Shown: positions 1 to 9,554 of the stretch, one piece after another
Layout: every line of letters begins with the position of its first letter
Position numbering within the stretch: the first letter of the stretch is position 1
Source of the DNA: Phytoamicus setariae
GTDB taxonomy: Bacteria > Pseudomonadota > Alphaproteobacteria > Rhizobiales > Rhizobiaceae
Reading direction: 5' to 3'
Length of the DNA stretch: 64,000 bases
Assembly: GCF_016722925.1 (NCBI RefSeq)
Contig: NZ_JAEQNC010000005.1
Location: 352,840-416,839, forward strand
Position numbers and translations under genes: made by a program
The notes under the pieces: generated by a model
Told to the model about the DNA's origin: nothing
Databases searched by the model: none
Seen by the model: the letters and a program-made list of their open reading frames with translations, nothing else

Positions 1-661
1 TCTTGACGATGAAGCTCCAATAGGCATCCGGGCCGGCGGGCACATTGAAGGTCACATCCGCAATGGTAACCTTGGAATAGCCTGCACGCTTGAGAAGCTG
101 TTGCCACATGGACTTGCCGAGCACCGAATAGTGGTTCGGATTGGTCTGATGGCGGCTCGCCGTATCCGGGGCCGGCACTTCCATATAGAGCACGCCGCCC
201 GGCTTCAGCACCCGATAGGTCTCGGCCAGCGAGAAAAGCGGAAAAACACTGTGCTCGAGCACATGGCGGCACCAGACCAAGTCGAAGCTTTCATCGGCGA
301 ATTCGAGGAACGACAGGTCCATTTCCACCGCGTTGAATCCCTGCTGACGGCAGATATTCACATCCTCGCCGATGGCGATACCGATGGCATCCAGATTGTC
401 GGCAGCGAAATGCTTCAGCGCAACGCCCTGCCCGCAACCGACATCGAGCACCTTGGCACCAGCGGGGATCGGATAGGTTTCCTTGACGCGCTGCCAGACA
501 GATGCGGTGATCTGGTCATGAAGAGTCGAAGTATATTCAGGATAAACGTCAGACCATAGACCCTTCAGGAACTTGTCGAAGCGGGCATACTTCTCTTCGA
601 GAGACCTGTATTCGGGCTCGATTTGAAATACGTTATCGTTGCGCAAGGCATGTGCAGCCAT
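1..661 (-). CDS. SAM-dependent class I methyltransferase (partial, runs off the window start)
   Basis: Read on the minus strand from an ATG at 661, the frame stays open to the window edge (220 codons seen, C-terminus missing). Motif I of class I methyltransferases is clear (VLDVGCGQGVAL, about residues 71-82), followed by an acidic post-I region and FDLVWCRHVLEHS, typical of Methyltransf_11/23 proteins. The later YRVLKPGGVLYMEVPAP segment is the usual motif III. It should transfer a methyl group from S-adenosylmethionine to a small molecule, lipid or sugar; the substrate cannot be read from the sequence. It stands alone on its strand beside a minus-strand peptidase gene, so context does not help. 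The family call is secure, the function is not. Confidence 0.85.
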   Translation of the reverse strand, partial: MAAHALRNDNVFQIEPEYRSLEEKYARFDKFLKGLWSDVYPEYTSTLHDQITASVWQRVKETYPIPAGAKVLDVGCGQGVALKHFAADNLDAIGIAIGEDVNICRQQGFNAVEMDLSFLEFADESFDLVWCRHVLEHSVFPLFSLAETYRVLKPGGVLYMEVPAPDTASRHQTNPNHYSVLGKSMWQQLLKRAGYSKVTIADVTFNVPAGPDAYWSFIVK

Positions 662-888
662 TCTGTTCCACCCCGGAATGTTGAATTCGAGAATCCTCGA
701 CGCAAACCTAGGTAAACATGGTAAATTTTCGATTAATCCACCTGCCGTTCACCTCAGTCCTTTGGACAGGCTCCACTTATACCGAACAATACCGTGCGGC
801 GTCGGGGGATCGCAAGAACATCAACGATATCAATAGCTAGTTAAACCATCAGGCCGGGCAGCTGCGGGCTGTCGTTGCCGAATGTCGC
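662..888. other. Intergenic region before the methyltransferase gene
   Basis: This stretch lies between two minus-strand genes and should hold the methyltransferase promoter. A short direct repeat GGTAAA-CAT-GGTAAA sits at 711-725, just upstream of the methyltransferase start. A 65-codon plus-strand frame at 639-836 has no recognisable domain and is not called. No terminator hairpin with a T-run was found. Confidence 0.4.
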
Positions 889-1320
889 TCAACAATGGCG
901 CCATCGGCGCTGCGGCCCGATATCCACGTGAACGATGCCGTTGCAATAGGTGCCGATGCCACCGATGCCGGGCGCCGATTGCGCAGCCGCGACGATTTTG
1001 CCGACGGACACACCCGGGACTCTGATATCAGCCGCCAGACATTTGAGGTGATAGGAACCGCGCCGCGCTTTCTGTCGGCTTCCTGATGTCACCAACGGGC
1101 GCTTGCCGGTTCGTGCGGCGATATGGGCGAGGACACCCCTGAGCTTGGCTGGAAAGCAGCCGGAATTGACCCGCGGCGTCTGGACGGCGTAGGCGAGAAT
1201 GACGCGAGCTTTTTCATTTCGATGAAAGGCTTTCTTCCTGGATCCGGCCTGCGCCTCGGTGCTGAAGAAACTGGACAGCGTGAGCAGGCTCGCGAGCGCC
1301 ACGATAAAGGCATTTCGCAT
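889..1320 (-). CDS. Secreted M15A/YcbK-like (DUF882-type) peptidase
   Basis: A 143-residue protein with a Sec signal peptide (MRNAFIVALASLLTLSSFF..TEAQA, cleavage near residue 25) followed by a compact M15/YcbK-like zinc peptidase domain. The metal ligands can be placed: His in SYHLKCLAADIRVPG, Asp in the same segment (HxxxxxxD) and a final His in HVDIG. The family cleaves D-Ala-containing or cross-linked muropeptides in the periplasm, so a cell-wall role is likely. A strong ribosome-binding site (AGGAGAGG) lies four to five bases upstream of the ATG. The protein is near the lower size limit of the family and has no extra binding domain. It appears to be a single-gene transcription unit, diverging from the AI-2E-type gene. 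Confidence 0.8.
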   Translation of the reverse strand: MRNAFIVALASLLTLSSFFSTEAQAGSRKKAFHRNEKARVILAYAVQTPRVNSGCFPAKLRGVLAHIAARTGKRPLVTSGSRQKARRGSYHLKCLAADIRVPGVSVGKIVAAAQSAPGIGGIGTYCNGIVHVDIGPQRRWRHC

Positions 1321-1671
1321 AACACCTCTCCTTTTTTACTTCATTGGCGAGCTGACGGAAGGCCGGCGCGCTGGAAAGGGCAAAGAATTCCTAAAAGCGG
1401 CATTTTTGAGGATTTTTTTGCTCAGCACTAGAGTCGAGGTTCATCTCTTTGGCGGAAGCTGGGTAATCCGCCTACTCTCGCCTACTCCATCGGGCTATTT
1501 TGACCGGTGGCTAAGCCATTCGGAGTACTAAATTCCGCGGCAGGGAACCGCGAGGCTTCTGAAGCATTAAAGAATGCCGGCGCTGAGTGATTTCCTGCGC
1601 AGGCGCGGTGCCGATGCCATTATCCACCCGCATCATCGCATCGTGTTTTCCAGCTATCCTGCGAGGAACGT
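1321..1671. other. Divergent intergenic region (351 bp)
   Basis: This region separates the minus-strand M15 peptidase from the plus-strand AI-2E-type gene and must hold both promoters. Visible structure is modest: an inverted repeat GGCGGA (1451-1456) / TCCGCC (1467-1472), a tandem CGCCTACTC repeat around 1470-1487, and a T-rich run near 1410-1420. No gene with a supported start and domain was found in it. Confidence 0.5.
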
Positions 1672-2793
1672 ATGGCCCAGTCCGACACGGAAGAAACGGT
1701 CATTGCCGCGAAACCCGTCGATTTCTCCAAGCGGATCTCGCGCTACCTCGCCGGTATCTTCCTGTTGCTGCTTGTCTATGGGCTGTACATCGGGCGCGAT
1801 TTCCTGACGCCGGTAATTCTGGCTTTCCTGCTCGCACTGACACTGACGCCAATCGTCCGCTTCCTGTCAAAGTGGGCCGTGCCGCCCGCGCTGTCCGCCA
1901 CAATTCTGATTGTCGTCTCCGCAGGAGCGATCACCATCCTCGCATATGTGACAAGCGGCCCGGTCAGCCAGTTGGTCGCTGACGCCCCGCAAATCAGCGC
2001 CAAGCTGCAAGAGCGCATCCATTCCATCCGGAGGACGGTAGACAAGGCCGTGGAAGCGACCTCCCAAATCGACAGCGCCACGGAAACGATCACTGACGGC
2101 AATGTGCAAAAAGTGGTTGTGGCCCAGCCCGGAATCTTGTCCCGTGCCGCCGGCAGCCTTCTTTCCATCGGCACGACACTGGCAATCACGCTCGTCCTGT
2201 CACTGTTTCTGCTGTCTTCAGGAACGTTGTTCTACGAAAAACTCATCCAGAGCTTCAGCCTAATGAGCGACAAGAAGCGTGCGCTGCGGGTGGTCTACAG
2301 CGTGGAGCGGGAGATCTCCCGTTACCTCTTCACGATTACCCTCATCAATGCCGGCCTCGGCATTGCGGTCGGCGGTGGCCTCTGGCTGCTCGGCATACCG
2401 AATGCCATGGTCTGGGGCGTGGCCGCCGCAGTGCTGAATTTCCTGCCCTATGTCGGCGCGCTGGCGACCATCGTCCTTGTCGCGATCATCTCGCTCGTGA
2501 CCTTCGAGAATATCGTCTTCAGCCTGCTCGCGCCTGCCTTCGTGCTCTGTTGCAACATTGTGGAAGGCCAGTTCGTTACACCGTTGCTGCTCGGTCGCAG
2601 ACTGGAACTCAATCCCGTCGCCGTCTTCCTGTCGATTTCATTCTGGTCGTGGATATGGGGCTTTGTCGGAGCTCTGCTGGCGGTACCGCTTCTCGTGGTC
2701 ATCAAGGTCGTCTGCGACCATTTCGAAACGCTCAAGCCTTTTGGCAACTTCCTCTCGGCGCAGCAACCGTCCAAGGTTCCAGCGGAAGAATAA
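1672..2793 (+). CDS. AI-2E / PerM family membrane transporter
   Basis: A 373-residue integral membrane protein of the AI-2E transporter (UPF0118, TqsA/PerM) family. An N-terminal pair of membrane helices (about residues 24-65), another at about 74-95, a periplasm-facing amphipathic middle section (about 100-170) and a C-terminal bundle of helices from about 175 to 350 match the family layout and usual length. The C-terminal GxxNxxxWGxxAxxLNFxPYVG-type stretch is the most conserved family signature and is present. Members export small molecules or ions, but substrates are mostly unknown; autoinducer-2 is established only for TqsA-like proteins. The ATG is preceded by GAGGA at good spacing. It lies ahead of trpS on the same strand with a 110-bp gap. 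Confidence 0.85.
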   Translation: MAQSDTEETVIAAKPVDFSKRISRYLAGIFLLLLVYGLYIGRDFLTPVILAFLLALTLTPIVRFLSKWAVPPALSATILIVVSAGAITILAYVTSGPVSQLVADAPQISAKLQERIHSIRRTVDKAVEATSQIDSATETITDGNVQKVVVAQPGILSRAAGSLLSIGTTLAITLVLSLFLLSSGTLFYEKLIQSFSLMSDKKRALRVVYSVEREISRYLFTITLINAGLGIAVGGGLWLLGIPNAMVWGVAAAVLNFLPYVGALATIVLVAIISLVTFENIVFSLLAPAFVLCCNIVEGQFVTPLLLGRRLELNPVAVFLSISFWSWIWGFVGALLAVPLLVVIKVVCDHFETLKPFGNFLSAQQPSKVPAEE

Positions 2794-2903
2794 CCACGCC
2801 GAGAATCCCCCTTGATTGAACATACGGCGGCGTGCATAAGCGCCGACGTTAGCAACATGGGCCGTTGGCCCTGGGGCCCTCCACAAGCCTAATCGAGGAC
2901 ATG

Positions 2904-3968
2904 ATGAGCGAATTCAACAAACTGGTATTCTCCGGCGTTCAGCCGACAGGCAATCTCCATCTCGGCAACTATCTTGGCGCGATCCGCAAGTTCGTCGCCC
3001 TGCAGGAAGGCAACGACTGCATCTATTGCGTCGTCGACCTGCATGCGATCACGGCGCAGCTTGTGCACGAGGATCTGCGCGGGCAGATCCGTTCGATCGC
3101 CGCCGCCTTCATCGCCTCCGGCATCGATCCGGAAAAACACATCGTTTTCAACCAGTCGGCCGTGCCGCAGCACGCCGAGTTGGCTTGGGTTTTCAATTGC
3201 GTCGCCCGCATCGGCTGGATGAACCGCATGACCCAGTTCAAGGACAAGGCCGGCAAGGACCGCGAGAACGCCTCGCTCGGTCTGCTCGCCTACCCCTCGC
3301 TGATGGCAGCCGACATTCTGATCTATCGCGGCACGCACGTTCCAGTCGGTGACGACCAGAAGCAGCATCTCGAGCTTGCCCGCGACATCGCCATGAAGTT
3401 CAATCTCGACTATCAGGACAATATCCGCACGTCAGGCCTCGGCACCGATATTGTCGTCGGTGAAGAACCAGTGCACGCCTTCTTCCCGATGGTCGAACCC
3501 TTGATCGATGGCCCCGCGCCACGCGTCATGAGCCTTCGCGACGGCACCAAGAAAATGTCGAAGTCCGATCCGTCCGATCTGTCGCGCATCAATCTGATGG
3601 ATGACGAGGACGCCATCTCCAAGAAGATCCGCAAGGCCAAGACTGACCCGGACGGCTTGCCGAGCGAGACTGAAGGCCTGAAAGGTCGGCCCGAGGCCGA
3701 TAACCTCGTCGGAATCTATGCCGCGCTCGCCGACAAGTCCAAGACAGAGGTCCTTGCCGAATTCGGAGGCCAGCAGTTCTCGGTGTTCAAGCCGGCACTC
3801 GTCGATCTCGCCGTCAACGTTCTTTCGCCGATCACCGGTGAAATGCGTCGCCTGATGGAGGATACCAGCCACATTGATGCGATCCTCAAAAAGGGCGGCG
3901 AACGGGCTCGTGTTCGTGCGGAAAAAACCATGAACGAAGTGCGCGACATCATCGGTTTTCTGCGATAA
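2904..3968 (+). CDS. trpS: Tryptophanyl-tRNA synthetase
   Basis: Class Ic aminoacyl-tRNA synthetase that charges tRNA-Trp with tryptophan using ATP in the cytoplasm. Both class I signatures are visible: the HIGH-type [13 protein letters not shown] (residues 14-26) and KMSKS near residue 217. The length of 354 residues is normal. I chose the ATG at 2904 (MSEFNKLVF), because GAGG at 2895-2898 is spaced correctly for it; an ATG at 2901 is too close, and upstream in-frame codons back to 2865 read as non-conserved sequence. A GC-rich inverted repeat GGGCC-GTT-GGCCC at 2859-2871 precedes it. It opens the conserved rhizobial run trpS-uspA-nfu-tsaB. Confidence 0.97.
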   Translation: MSEFNKLVFSGVQPTGNLHLGNYLGAIRKFVALQEGNDCIYCVVDLHAITAQLVHEDLRGQIRSIAAAFIASGIDPEKHIVFNQSAVPQHAELAWVFNCVARIGWMNRMTQFKDKAGKDRENASLGLLAYPSLMAADILIYRGTHVPVGDDQKQHLELARDIAMKFNLDYQDNIRTSGLGTDIVVGEEPVHAFFPMVEPLIDGPAPRVMSLRDGTKKMSKSDPSDLSRINLMDDEDAISKKIRKAKTDPDGLPSETEGLKGRPEADNLVGIYAALADKSKTEVLAEFGGQQFSVFKPALVDLAVNVLSPITGEMRRLMEDTSHIDAILKKGGERARVRAEKTMNEVRDIIGFLR

Positions 3969-4002
3969 GAATTCGGATATTGCAGAAAAAGGTAAGCGGC
4001 CG

Positions 4003-4494
4003 ATGGTATCCAAGAGGCAATCGCGACTGGAAGGTCATCGCCGTAAATTCATGGCGGTGATCGACAATACGCCCGAATGCGGTCGCGCCGTGCACTATGC
4101 CGGAATGCGCGCGAAAAATTCGGGCGGCGGCCTCGTTCTGATCTATGTTGTTTCCGACGACGACTTCAATCAATGGATCGGCGTTGGTGACATCATGCGT
4201 GCCGAAGCGCGCGAAGAAGCCGAAGCGATCATGGCGAAGGTCGCCCAGGAAGTTCGCGAAGCCATTGGTGCCGAGCCCGAACTGGTCATCCGCGAGGGAA
4301 AACCGGCGGAACAGATTCTCCAACTGATCGAGGAGGATCGCGATATCGCCATCCTCGTTCTGGCGGCGAGCTCCGCCAAAGAGGGCCCCGGTCCGCTGGT
4401 ATCGTCCATTGCCGGCCGGGGCGCAGCCTTCCCGATACCGGTAACAATCGTTCCGGAAACGCTCAGCGACGAAGACATCGACGCACTAAGCTGA
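4003..4494 (+). CDS. Universal stress protein (UspA family)
   Basis: A 163-residue single-domain Usp protein. The N-terminal beta strand (FMAVIDNTPECGRAV) and the late glycine-rich segment (around GPGPLVSSIAGRGAAFPIPV) match the Usp fold, which binds ATP or AMP in some members; here the canonical G-2x-G-9x-G(S/T) pattern is only loosely kept, so nucleotide binding is uncertain. Usp proteins aid survival under starvation or stress by poorly defined means. In rhizobia a gene of this kind regularly follows trpS. It starts 34 bp after trpS and is followed nine bases later by the small hypothetical gene, so co-transcription is likely. Confidence 0.88.
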   Translation: MVSKRQSRLEGHRRKFMAVIDNTPECGRAVHYAGMRAKNSGGGLVLIYVVSDDDFNQWIGVGDIMRAEAREEAEAIMAKVAQEVREAIGAEPELVIREGKPAEQILQLIEEDRDIAILVLAASSAKEGPGPLVSSIAGRGAAFPIPVTIVPETLSDEDIDALS

Positions 4495-4503
4495 GGAAGC
4501 ACG

Positions 4504-4926
4504 ATGATGCAGGTTGTTGATACATTCATCCTGGTCGCCGACGATACCAAGGCACTGCAGTCGCGCAGACCGCCTGACCGGCCGGACGCACCGACACTGG
4601 CCAAGCTGCAATACGATCTGCTGACCGCAGAACCCTACCGCTACAACCTGATGGACTTCCTGTTCGAGATCCATTGCCGCAAACAGCGGCTCGGCGACGA
4701 TGAGCGGCAGGAGATCCGCGATGAGTTTTACGCGCGGGGGCATGCCTGCATGCGGGCATCGCCACTGACCAAAACCTATGGGTTCGGCGCTCATTACGAC
4801 CAGCAAGGCAGGATCGCTATCTATCCGATGGAATCGGATCACTACCGAAAGCTTGCCAGCCAGCCGGGGCTGAAGGTGGAAAAGGCAATGCGCAACAGCC
4901 GCCAGAGCGCACTGGCAACTGCGTAA
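4504..4926 (+). CDS. DUF6157-like conserved hypothetical protein
   Basis: A 140-residue soluble protein (start ATG at 4504 or 4507, with GAGGAAG upstream). Its run TFILVADD at the N-terminus, the LQYDLL..EPYRYNLMDFLFEIHC middle and the RASPLTKTYGFGAHYDQQGRIAIYPMESD end resemble, from memory, proteins grouped as DUF6157, which have no assigned biochemical role. There is no signal peptide or membrane helix. It sits between uspA and nfu, so it is probably co-transcribed with uspA. The position interrupts the otherwise common uspA-nfu adjacency and may mark an insertion. Family assignment is moderate; no function is proposed. Confidence 0.65.
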   Translation: MMQVVDTFILVADDTKALQSRRPPDRPDAPTLAKLQYDLLTAEPYRYNLMDFLFEIHCRKQRLGDDERQEIRDEFYARGHACMRASPLTKTYGFGAHYDQQGRIAIYPMESDHYRKLASQPGLKVEKAMRNSRQSALATA

Positions 4927-5005
4927 TTCCTGAGTTTCAACCACTTGTTTTCTTTGCGGCAACGCATCATATCGCTTGCAGCAGGAACGCAAACCGCCTA
5001 TTTTG

Positions 5006-5022
5006 TTTGGAATAATTCTAAA
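5006..5022. promoter_or_regulatory. Irr/ICE-like palindrome upstream of nfu
   Basis: TTTGGAATAATTCTAAA is an inverted repeat of the form TTTRGAA-N3-TTCTAAA. It matches the known iron control element (ICE) pattern bound by the haem-responsive regulator Irr in Rhizobiales, with one arm mismatch. It lies 38 bp before the nfu start, a plausible promoter position for a gene of Fe-S cluster delivery. The palindrome is seen; Irr binding is inferred. Confidence 0.5.
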
Positions 5023-5060
5023 ATCCGCGGCCTTGACCCGCTGGACCGATGGAGAAACCG

Positions 5061-5624
5061 ATGTTCATTCAGACTGAAGCCACGCCCAATCCGCAATCGC
5101 TGAAATTCCTGCCCGGCAAGGTCGTGCTTGACAGCGGCACCGCGGATTTCCGTTCCGCCGAGGATGCGGCAGAGTCCCCGCTGGCTGAACGCTTGTTTGC
5201 CATTCGCGGCGTGACCGGCGTTTACTTCGGCTACGATTTCGTCACTGTCAGCAAGGACGACTCCGATTGGCAGCACTTGAAGCCGGCGATCCTTGGCGCA
5301 ATCATGGAGCACTACATGTCGGGCGCCCCGATCATGGGGACCGCCAAGGATGCGGCAGATGCCGATCAGCAGGGCGAGTTTTTCGACGAAGGCGACATCA
5401 ACATCGTCAACACCATCAAGGAACTGCTGGAATCGCGCGTTCGTCCGGCCGTGGCCCAGGACGGCGGCGACATCACCTTCCGAGGCTTCCGCGATGGCAA
5501 GGTCTATCTCAACATGAAGGGCTCCTGTGCTGGTTGCCCGTCGTCGACCGCCACCCTCAAGCATGGTGTGCAGAACCTTCTGCGCCACTTCGTTCCGGAA
5601 GTGCAGGAAGTGGAAGCCGTCTGA
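5061..5624 (+). CDS. NifU family Fe-S cluster carrier (Nfu type)
   Basis: A 187-residue two-domain Nfu protein. The N-terminal Nfu_N domain starts MFIQTEATPNPQSLKFLPG (residues 1-19), and the C-terminal NifU domain carries the cluster-binding CxxC (GSCAGCPSS, Cys156 and Cys159). Such proteins bind a bridging 4Fe-4S cluster between two monomers and pass it to apo-enzymes in the cytoplasm. The ATG at 5061 is chosen over an in-frame ATG at 5049 because GGAGAA at 5051-5056 is a well-spaced ribosome-binding site and the conserved N-terminus begins there. An ICE-like palindrome upstream suggests iron control. tsaB follows after six bases; MiaB, an Fe-S enzyme, is encoded further down the same block. 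Confidence 0.93.
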   Translation: MFIQTEATPNPQSLKFLPGKVVLDSGTADFRSAEDAAESPLAERLFAIRGVTGVYFGYDFVTVSKDDSDWQHLKPAILGAIMEHYMSGAPIMGTAKDAADADQQGEFFDEGDINIVNTIKELLESRVRPAVAQDGGDITFRGFRDGKVYLNMKGSCAGCPSSTATLKHGVQNLLRHFVPEVQEVEAV

Positions 5625-5630
5625 TCTCGC

Positions 5631-6281
5631 ATGCGACTTCTCGTCATCGATACATCTGGCCCCGAATGCGCCGCAGGTGTCTACGATACCGAGCGCGGCG
5701 ACGTGGTTTCATTCCGTTCGGAGACGATCGGTAAAGGCCACGCCGAAATCCTGCCCGGCATGATCGAAGCGACCATGGCCGAAAGCGGCTTGGCGTTTGC
5801 AGACCTCGAACGCATTGCTGTCACTATCGGGCCGGGTTCCTTCACCGGCATCCGGGTGGGCGTGGCGCTCGCCCGCGGGCTGGGGCTGGCGCTTCAGATC
5901 CCCGTTGTCGGTGTGACGACGCTGGAAGTCGTGGCGGAGGGACGACTTGCCGCCCGCGACAAGCCGGTTTTCGCAGCAATCGATGCCCGGCGCGACGAGC
6001 TCTACGGACAGTTGTTCGACACCGACGGGACTGCGATCACTGAGGCCTCCGCTTACCACTATGATGAATTGCGTGCGCTGGCGCACGCAAAAGGCGCTGC
6101 TGTCGAAGGCTCGGGAGCGGCGGTTCTCGCCGGCGCGCCATCGCCTCAGCTTGATGCCTTCCCGCTTGCCACCATCGGCAGGATTGCCGCACGCCTGCCG
6201 AAAAGTCGCAAGGCTCAGCCACTTTACATCCGGGGCGCGGATGCGCGGCCGCAGACGGGTTTTGCTGTCCCGCACGCGTGA
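5631..6281 (+). CDS. tsaB: tRNA threonylcarbamoyladenosine biosynthesis protein TsaB
   Basis: A 216-residue TsaB (YeaZ) protein. The N-terminal MRLLVIDTSGPECAAGVYD and the IGPGSFTGIRVGVALARGLGLA stretch (split by the family as the GPGSFTGIR signature near residues 68-76) are diagnostic. TsaB is the ASKHA-fold partner of TsaD in the complex that places the threonylcarbamoyl group on A37 of ANN-decoding tRNAs. It does not hydrolyse ATP itself. The gene follows nfu by six bases and precedes rimI, an order common in alphaproteobacteria. Length is normal. Confidence 0.95.
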   Translation: MRLLVIDTSGPECAAGVYDTERGDVVSFRSETIGKGHAEILPGMIEATMAESGLAFADLERIAVTIGPGSFTGIRVGVALARGLGLALQIPVVGVTTLEVVAEGRLAARDKPVFAAIDARRDELYGQLFDTDGTAITEASAYHYDELRALAHAKGAAVEGSGAAVLAGAPSPQLDAFPLATIGRIAARLPKSRKAQPLYIRGADARPQTGFAVPHA

Positions 6282-6359
6282 TTCTCTCAGGAAATGTAGA
6301 GTTTTCTCAATCTTTTCGGTCGATTATGCTATAAAATTGCTTGTTGGGATGGAAATACA

Positions 6360-6866
6360 ATGAATCCGGTAACGCTGCTCGAAAGTCTGTTCGCTCGCAA
6401 GGCGGAGTTCGATGTCTTTCCCGCCGGCGCCGACGATTGCCTGGACTTCTCCATCCTGCATGGCGAACGGTTCTTTCGCCGATGGGGCGATGGCGAGTTT
6501 CACTCCTTGATGACACAATCGAACGTCTTCGGCTTTTCAGCCCGCATCACCAGCGGCAATCCGGCCTCTCTGGGCGGTTTTGTCCTGGCCCGGGAGGTCG
6601 CAGGCGAAGCCGAAATCCTGACCATTGCCGTGTCCGGCAAGTATCCGCGCAGGGGCCTCGGCTGGCGCCTGATGTTGGCAGCGATTCGCGAAACCAAGGC
6701 GCGCGGCGGGGAAACGATGTTTCTGGAGGTCGATGAAGGCAATGCGGCGGCCATCGGCCTCTACCGGAAACTTGGCTTCAAGCAGGTTGCCGAGCGCAAG
6801 GGCTACTTTGCTGGTCCGACCGGCGAGAAAGCCACGGCGCTTGTCATGCGGCTTGATCTCCGCTAG
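6360..6866 (+). CDS. rimI: Ribosomal-protein-alanine N-acetyltransferase (RimI-type GNAT)
   Basis: A 168-residue GNAT acetyltransferase. The acetyl-CoA loop reads YPRRGLGWRLM (about residues 96-106, pattern R/Q-x-x-G-x-G/A), followed by FLEVDEGNAAAIGLYRKLGFK, the characteristic LEV-N-x-A-x-x-LY-x-x-x-GF end of RimI proteins. RimI acetylates the N-terminus of ribosomal protein S18 in E. coli; the rhizobial substrate is inferred from family and from adjacency to tsaB. The start at 6360 has only weak upstream purines (GGGATGGAAATACA), so translation may be modest. It precedes the Mur/Fur gene on the same strand. Confidence 0.85.
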   Translation: MNPVTLLESLFARKAEFDVFPAGADDCLDFSILHGERFFRRWGDGEFHSLMTQSNVFGFSARITSGNPASLGGFVLAREVAGEAEILTIAVSGKYPRRGLGWRLMLAAIRETKARGGETMFLEVDEGNAAAIGLYRKLGFKQVAERKGYFAGPTGEKATALVMRLDLR

Positions 6867-6908
6867 TTCGTCAGATCTATTGAATTGACGTCCAAAGGAA
6901 TGACCGGA

Positions 6909-7340
6909 ATGGCGGATATTACCCGCACGCTCGAGGAGCTTTGCGCCGAACGCGGCCTGAGGATGACCGACCAGCGTCGCGTGATCGCGCGTATCCTGCA
7001 GGAATCCACCGATCACCCAGATGTCGAAGAGCTCTATCGTCGCTCCTCCGAGGTCGATTCGAAGATTTCCATCGCCACGGTGTATCGCACCGTAAAGCTG
7101 TTCGAGGACGCCGGCATCATCGAGCGCCACGATTTCCGCGAAGGTCGCTCGCGCTACGAGACCGTACCGGACGAGCACCACGATCATCTGATCGACCTCA
7201 AGAGCGGACAGGTCATCGAGTTCCACTCCGCCGAGATCGAGGCGCTACAGGAAAAGATCGCCCGCGAGCACGGCTTCAAGCTCGTCGATCACCGCCTGGA
7301 ACTCTACGGGATTCCACTTTCACGAGACGACAAGCAGTGA
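6909..7340 (+). CDS. mur: Fur family metal-responsive repressor (Mur type)
   Basis: A 143-residue Fur-family regulator: winged-helix DNA-binding half (to about residue 85; STVYRTVKLFEDAGII-like recognition region reading SIATVYRTVKLFEDAG) and a metal-binding dimerisation half with HHDHLIDL. The C-terminal Cys pairs of classical Fur are absent, as in rhizobial Mur, which represses manganese uptake (sitABCD, mntH) when Mn is bound. The sequence closely follows remembered rhizobial Mur proteins. The ATG at 6909 is preferred: AAGGA at 6895-6899 is well spaced, while an ATG at 6900 directly abuts it. Mn versus Fe specificity is inferred from lineage. Confidence 0.88.
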   Translation: MADITRTLEELCAERGLRMTDQRRVIARILQESTDHPDVEELYRRSSEVDSKISIATVYRTVKLFEDAGIIERHDFREGRSRYETVPDEHHDHLIDLKSGQVIEFHSAEIEALQEKIAREHGFKLVDHRLELYGIPLSRDDKQ

Positions 7341-7344
7341 TGCA

Positions 7345-8139
7345 ATGATCGCGTCTGCGCGGATCATACTGGCGATCATTTTCGTTGCGATCGTAACGCT
7401 GGCACTCCTGCCATTCCACCTCGCCTTCCTGGCACTGAAACATCGCTGGCGCAACCGGTTGCCACGCTACTGGCACAAGGCGGCACTCCTTGCGCTCGGC
7501 GTTCATGTCAGAACGCATGGGACGCCCGGCATCGGCAGGCCGTTGCTGATCGTCGCCAATCATTCGTCATGGCTCGATATCCTGGCGCTCGCCTCCGTCG
7601 CCGATGTTGCCTATGTCGCCAAGGCCGAGGTGCACAACTGGCCTGTGTTCGGGCTGCTTGCGCGACTGCAGCGCTCTATCTTCATCGAGCGGCAGCAGCG
7701 CAGCCGCACGCAACAGCAGACCAATGAGATGGCCGATCGACTGAATGCCGGCGAGATCGTGGTGCTGTTTCCCGAGGGCACAACATCGGACGGAAACCGG
7801 CTTCTGCTGATCAAGTCCTCCCTGTTCGGCGCCGCAACGGCAGCGGCTGTGGCGGCCGATGCCGGTGTTGTCCACGTACAGCCGGTGGCCATCGCCTATA
7901 CAAGGATCCACGGCATGCCGATGGGGCACTACCACCGGCCGATCGCTGCCTGGCCGGGCGACGTCGAGTTGCTTCCGCACCTCCTGGGCGTGCTCAAAGA
8001 GGGTGCGCTGGATGTCGAGATCGCCTTTGGCGCACCTGTCGCCGCAACGCCCACCTCAAGTCGCAAGGAATTGGCGTCAGTTGCCGTCGAGGAAATCCGC
8101 CAGATGATGGAGACCATGCTGAGGGGACGCCATCATTGA
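7345..8139 (+). CDS. plsC: 1-acyl-sn-glycerol-3-phosphate acyltransferase (PlsC family)
   Basis: A 264-residue membrane-associated acyltransferase that converts lysophosphatidic acid to phosphatidic acid. An N-terminal membrane helix (about residues 4-26) anchors it. The catalytic HX4D motif is NHSSWLD (about residues 72-78) and the glycerol-phosphate-binding motif is FPEGTTSDG (about 142-150). The gene starts four bases after mur and its end overlaps the extended upstream frame of miaB, consistent with an operon. Some rhizobial homologues act on ornithine lipids (OlsA-like), so substrate choice is not certain. Confidence 0.88.
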   Translation: MIASARIILAIIFVAIVTLALLPFHLAFLALKHRWRNRLPRYWHKAALLALGVHVRTHGTPGIGRPLLIVANHSSWLDILALASVADVAYVAKAEVHNWPVFGLLARLQRSIFIERQQRSRTQQQTNEMADRLNAGEIVVLFPEGTTSDGNRLLLIKSSLFGAATAAAVAADAGVVHVQPVAIAYTRIHGMPMGHYHRPIAAWPGDVELLPHLLGVLKEGALDVEIAFGAPVAATPTSSRKELASVAVEEIRQMMETMLRGRHH

Positions 8140-8171
8140 ATTGCAGGCCAACATGCTCTAAAGAGCCGGGC

Positions 8172-9550
<1,379 letters not shown>

Positions 9551-9554
<4 letters not shown>

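Noticed and set aside
101..559. 152-codon plus-strand frame at the window start
   Set aside because: It is the shadow of the minus-strand methyltransferase, whose motif I and later blocks are clear.
639..836. 65-codon plus-strand frame in the first intergenic region
   Set aside because: No ribosome-binding site, no domain, and it overlaps the methyltransferase start and promoter.
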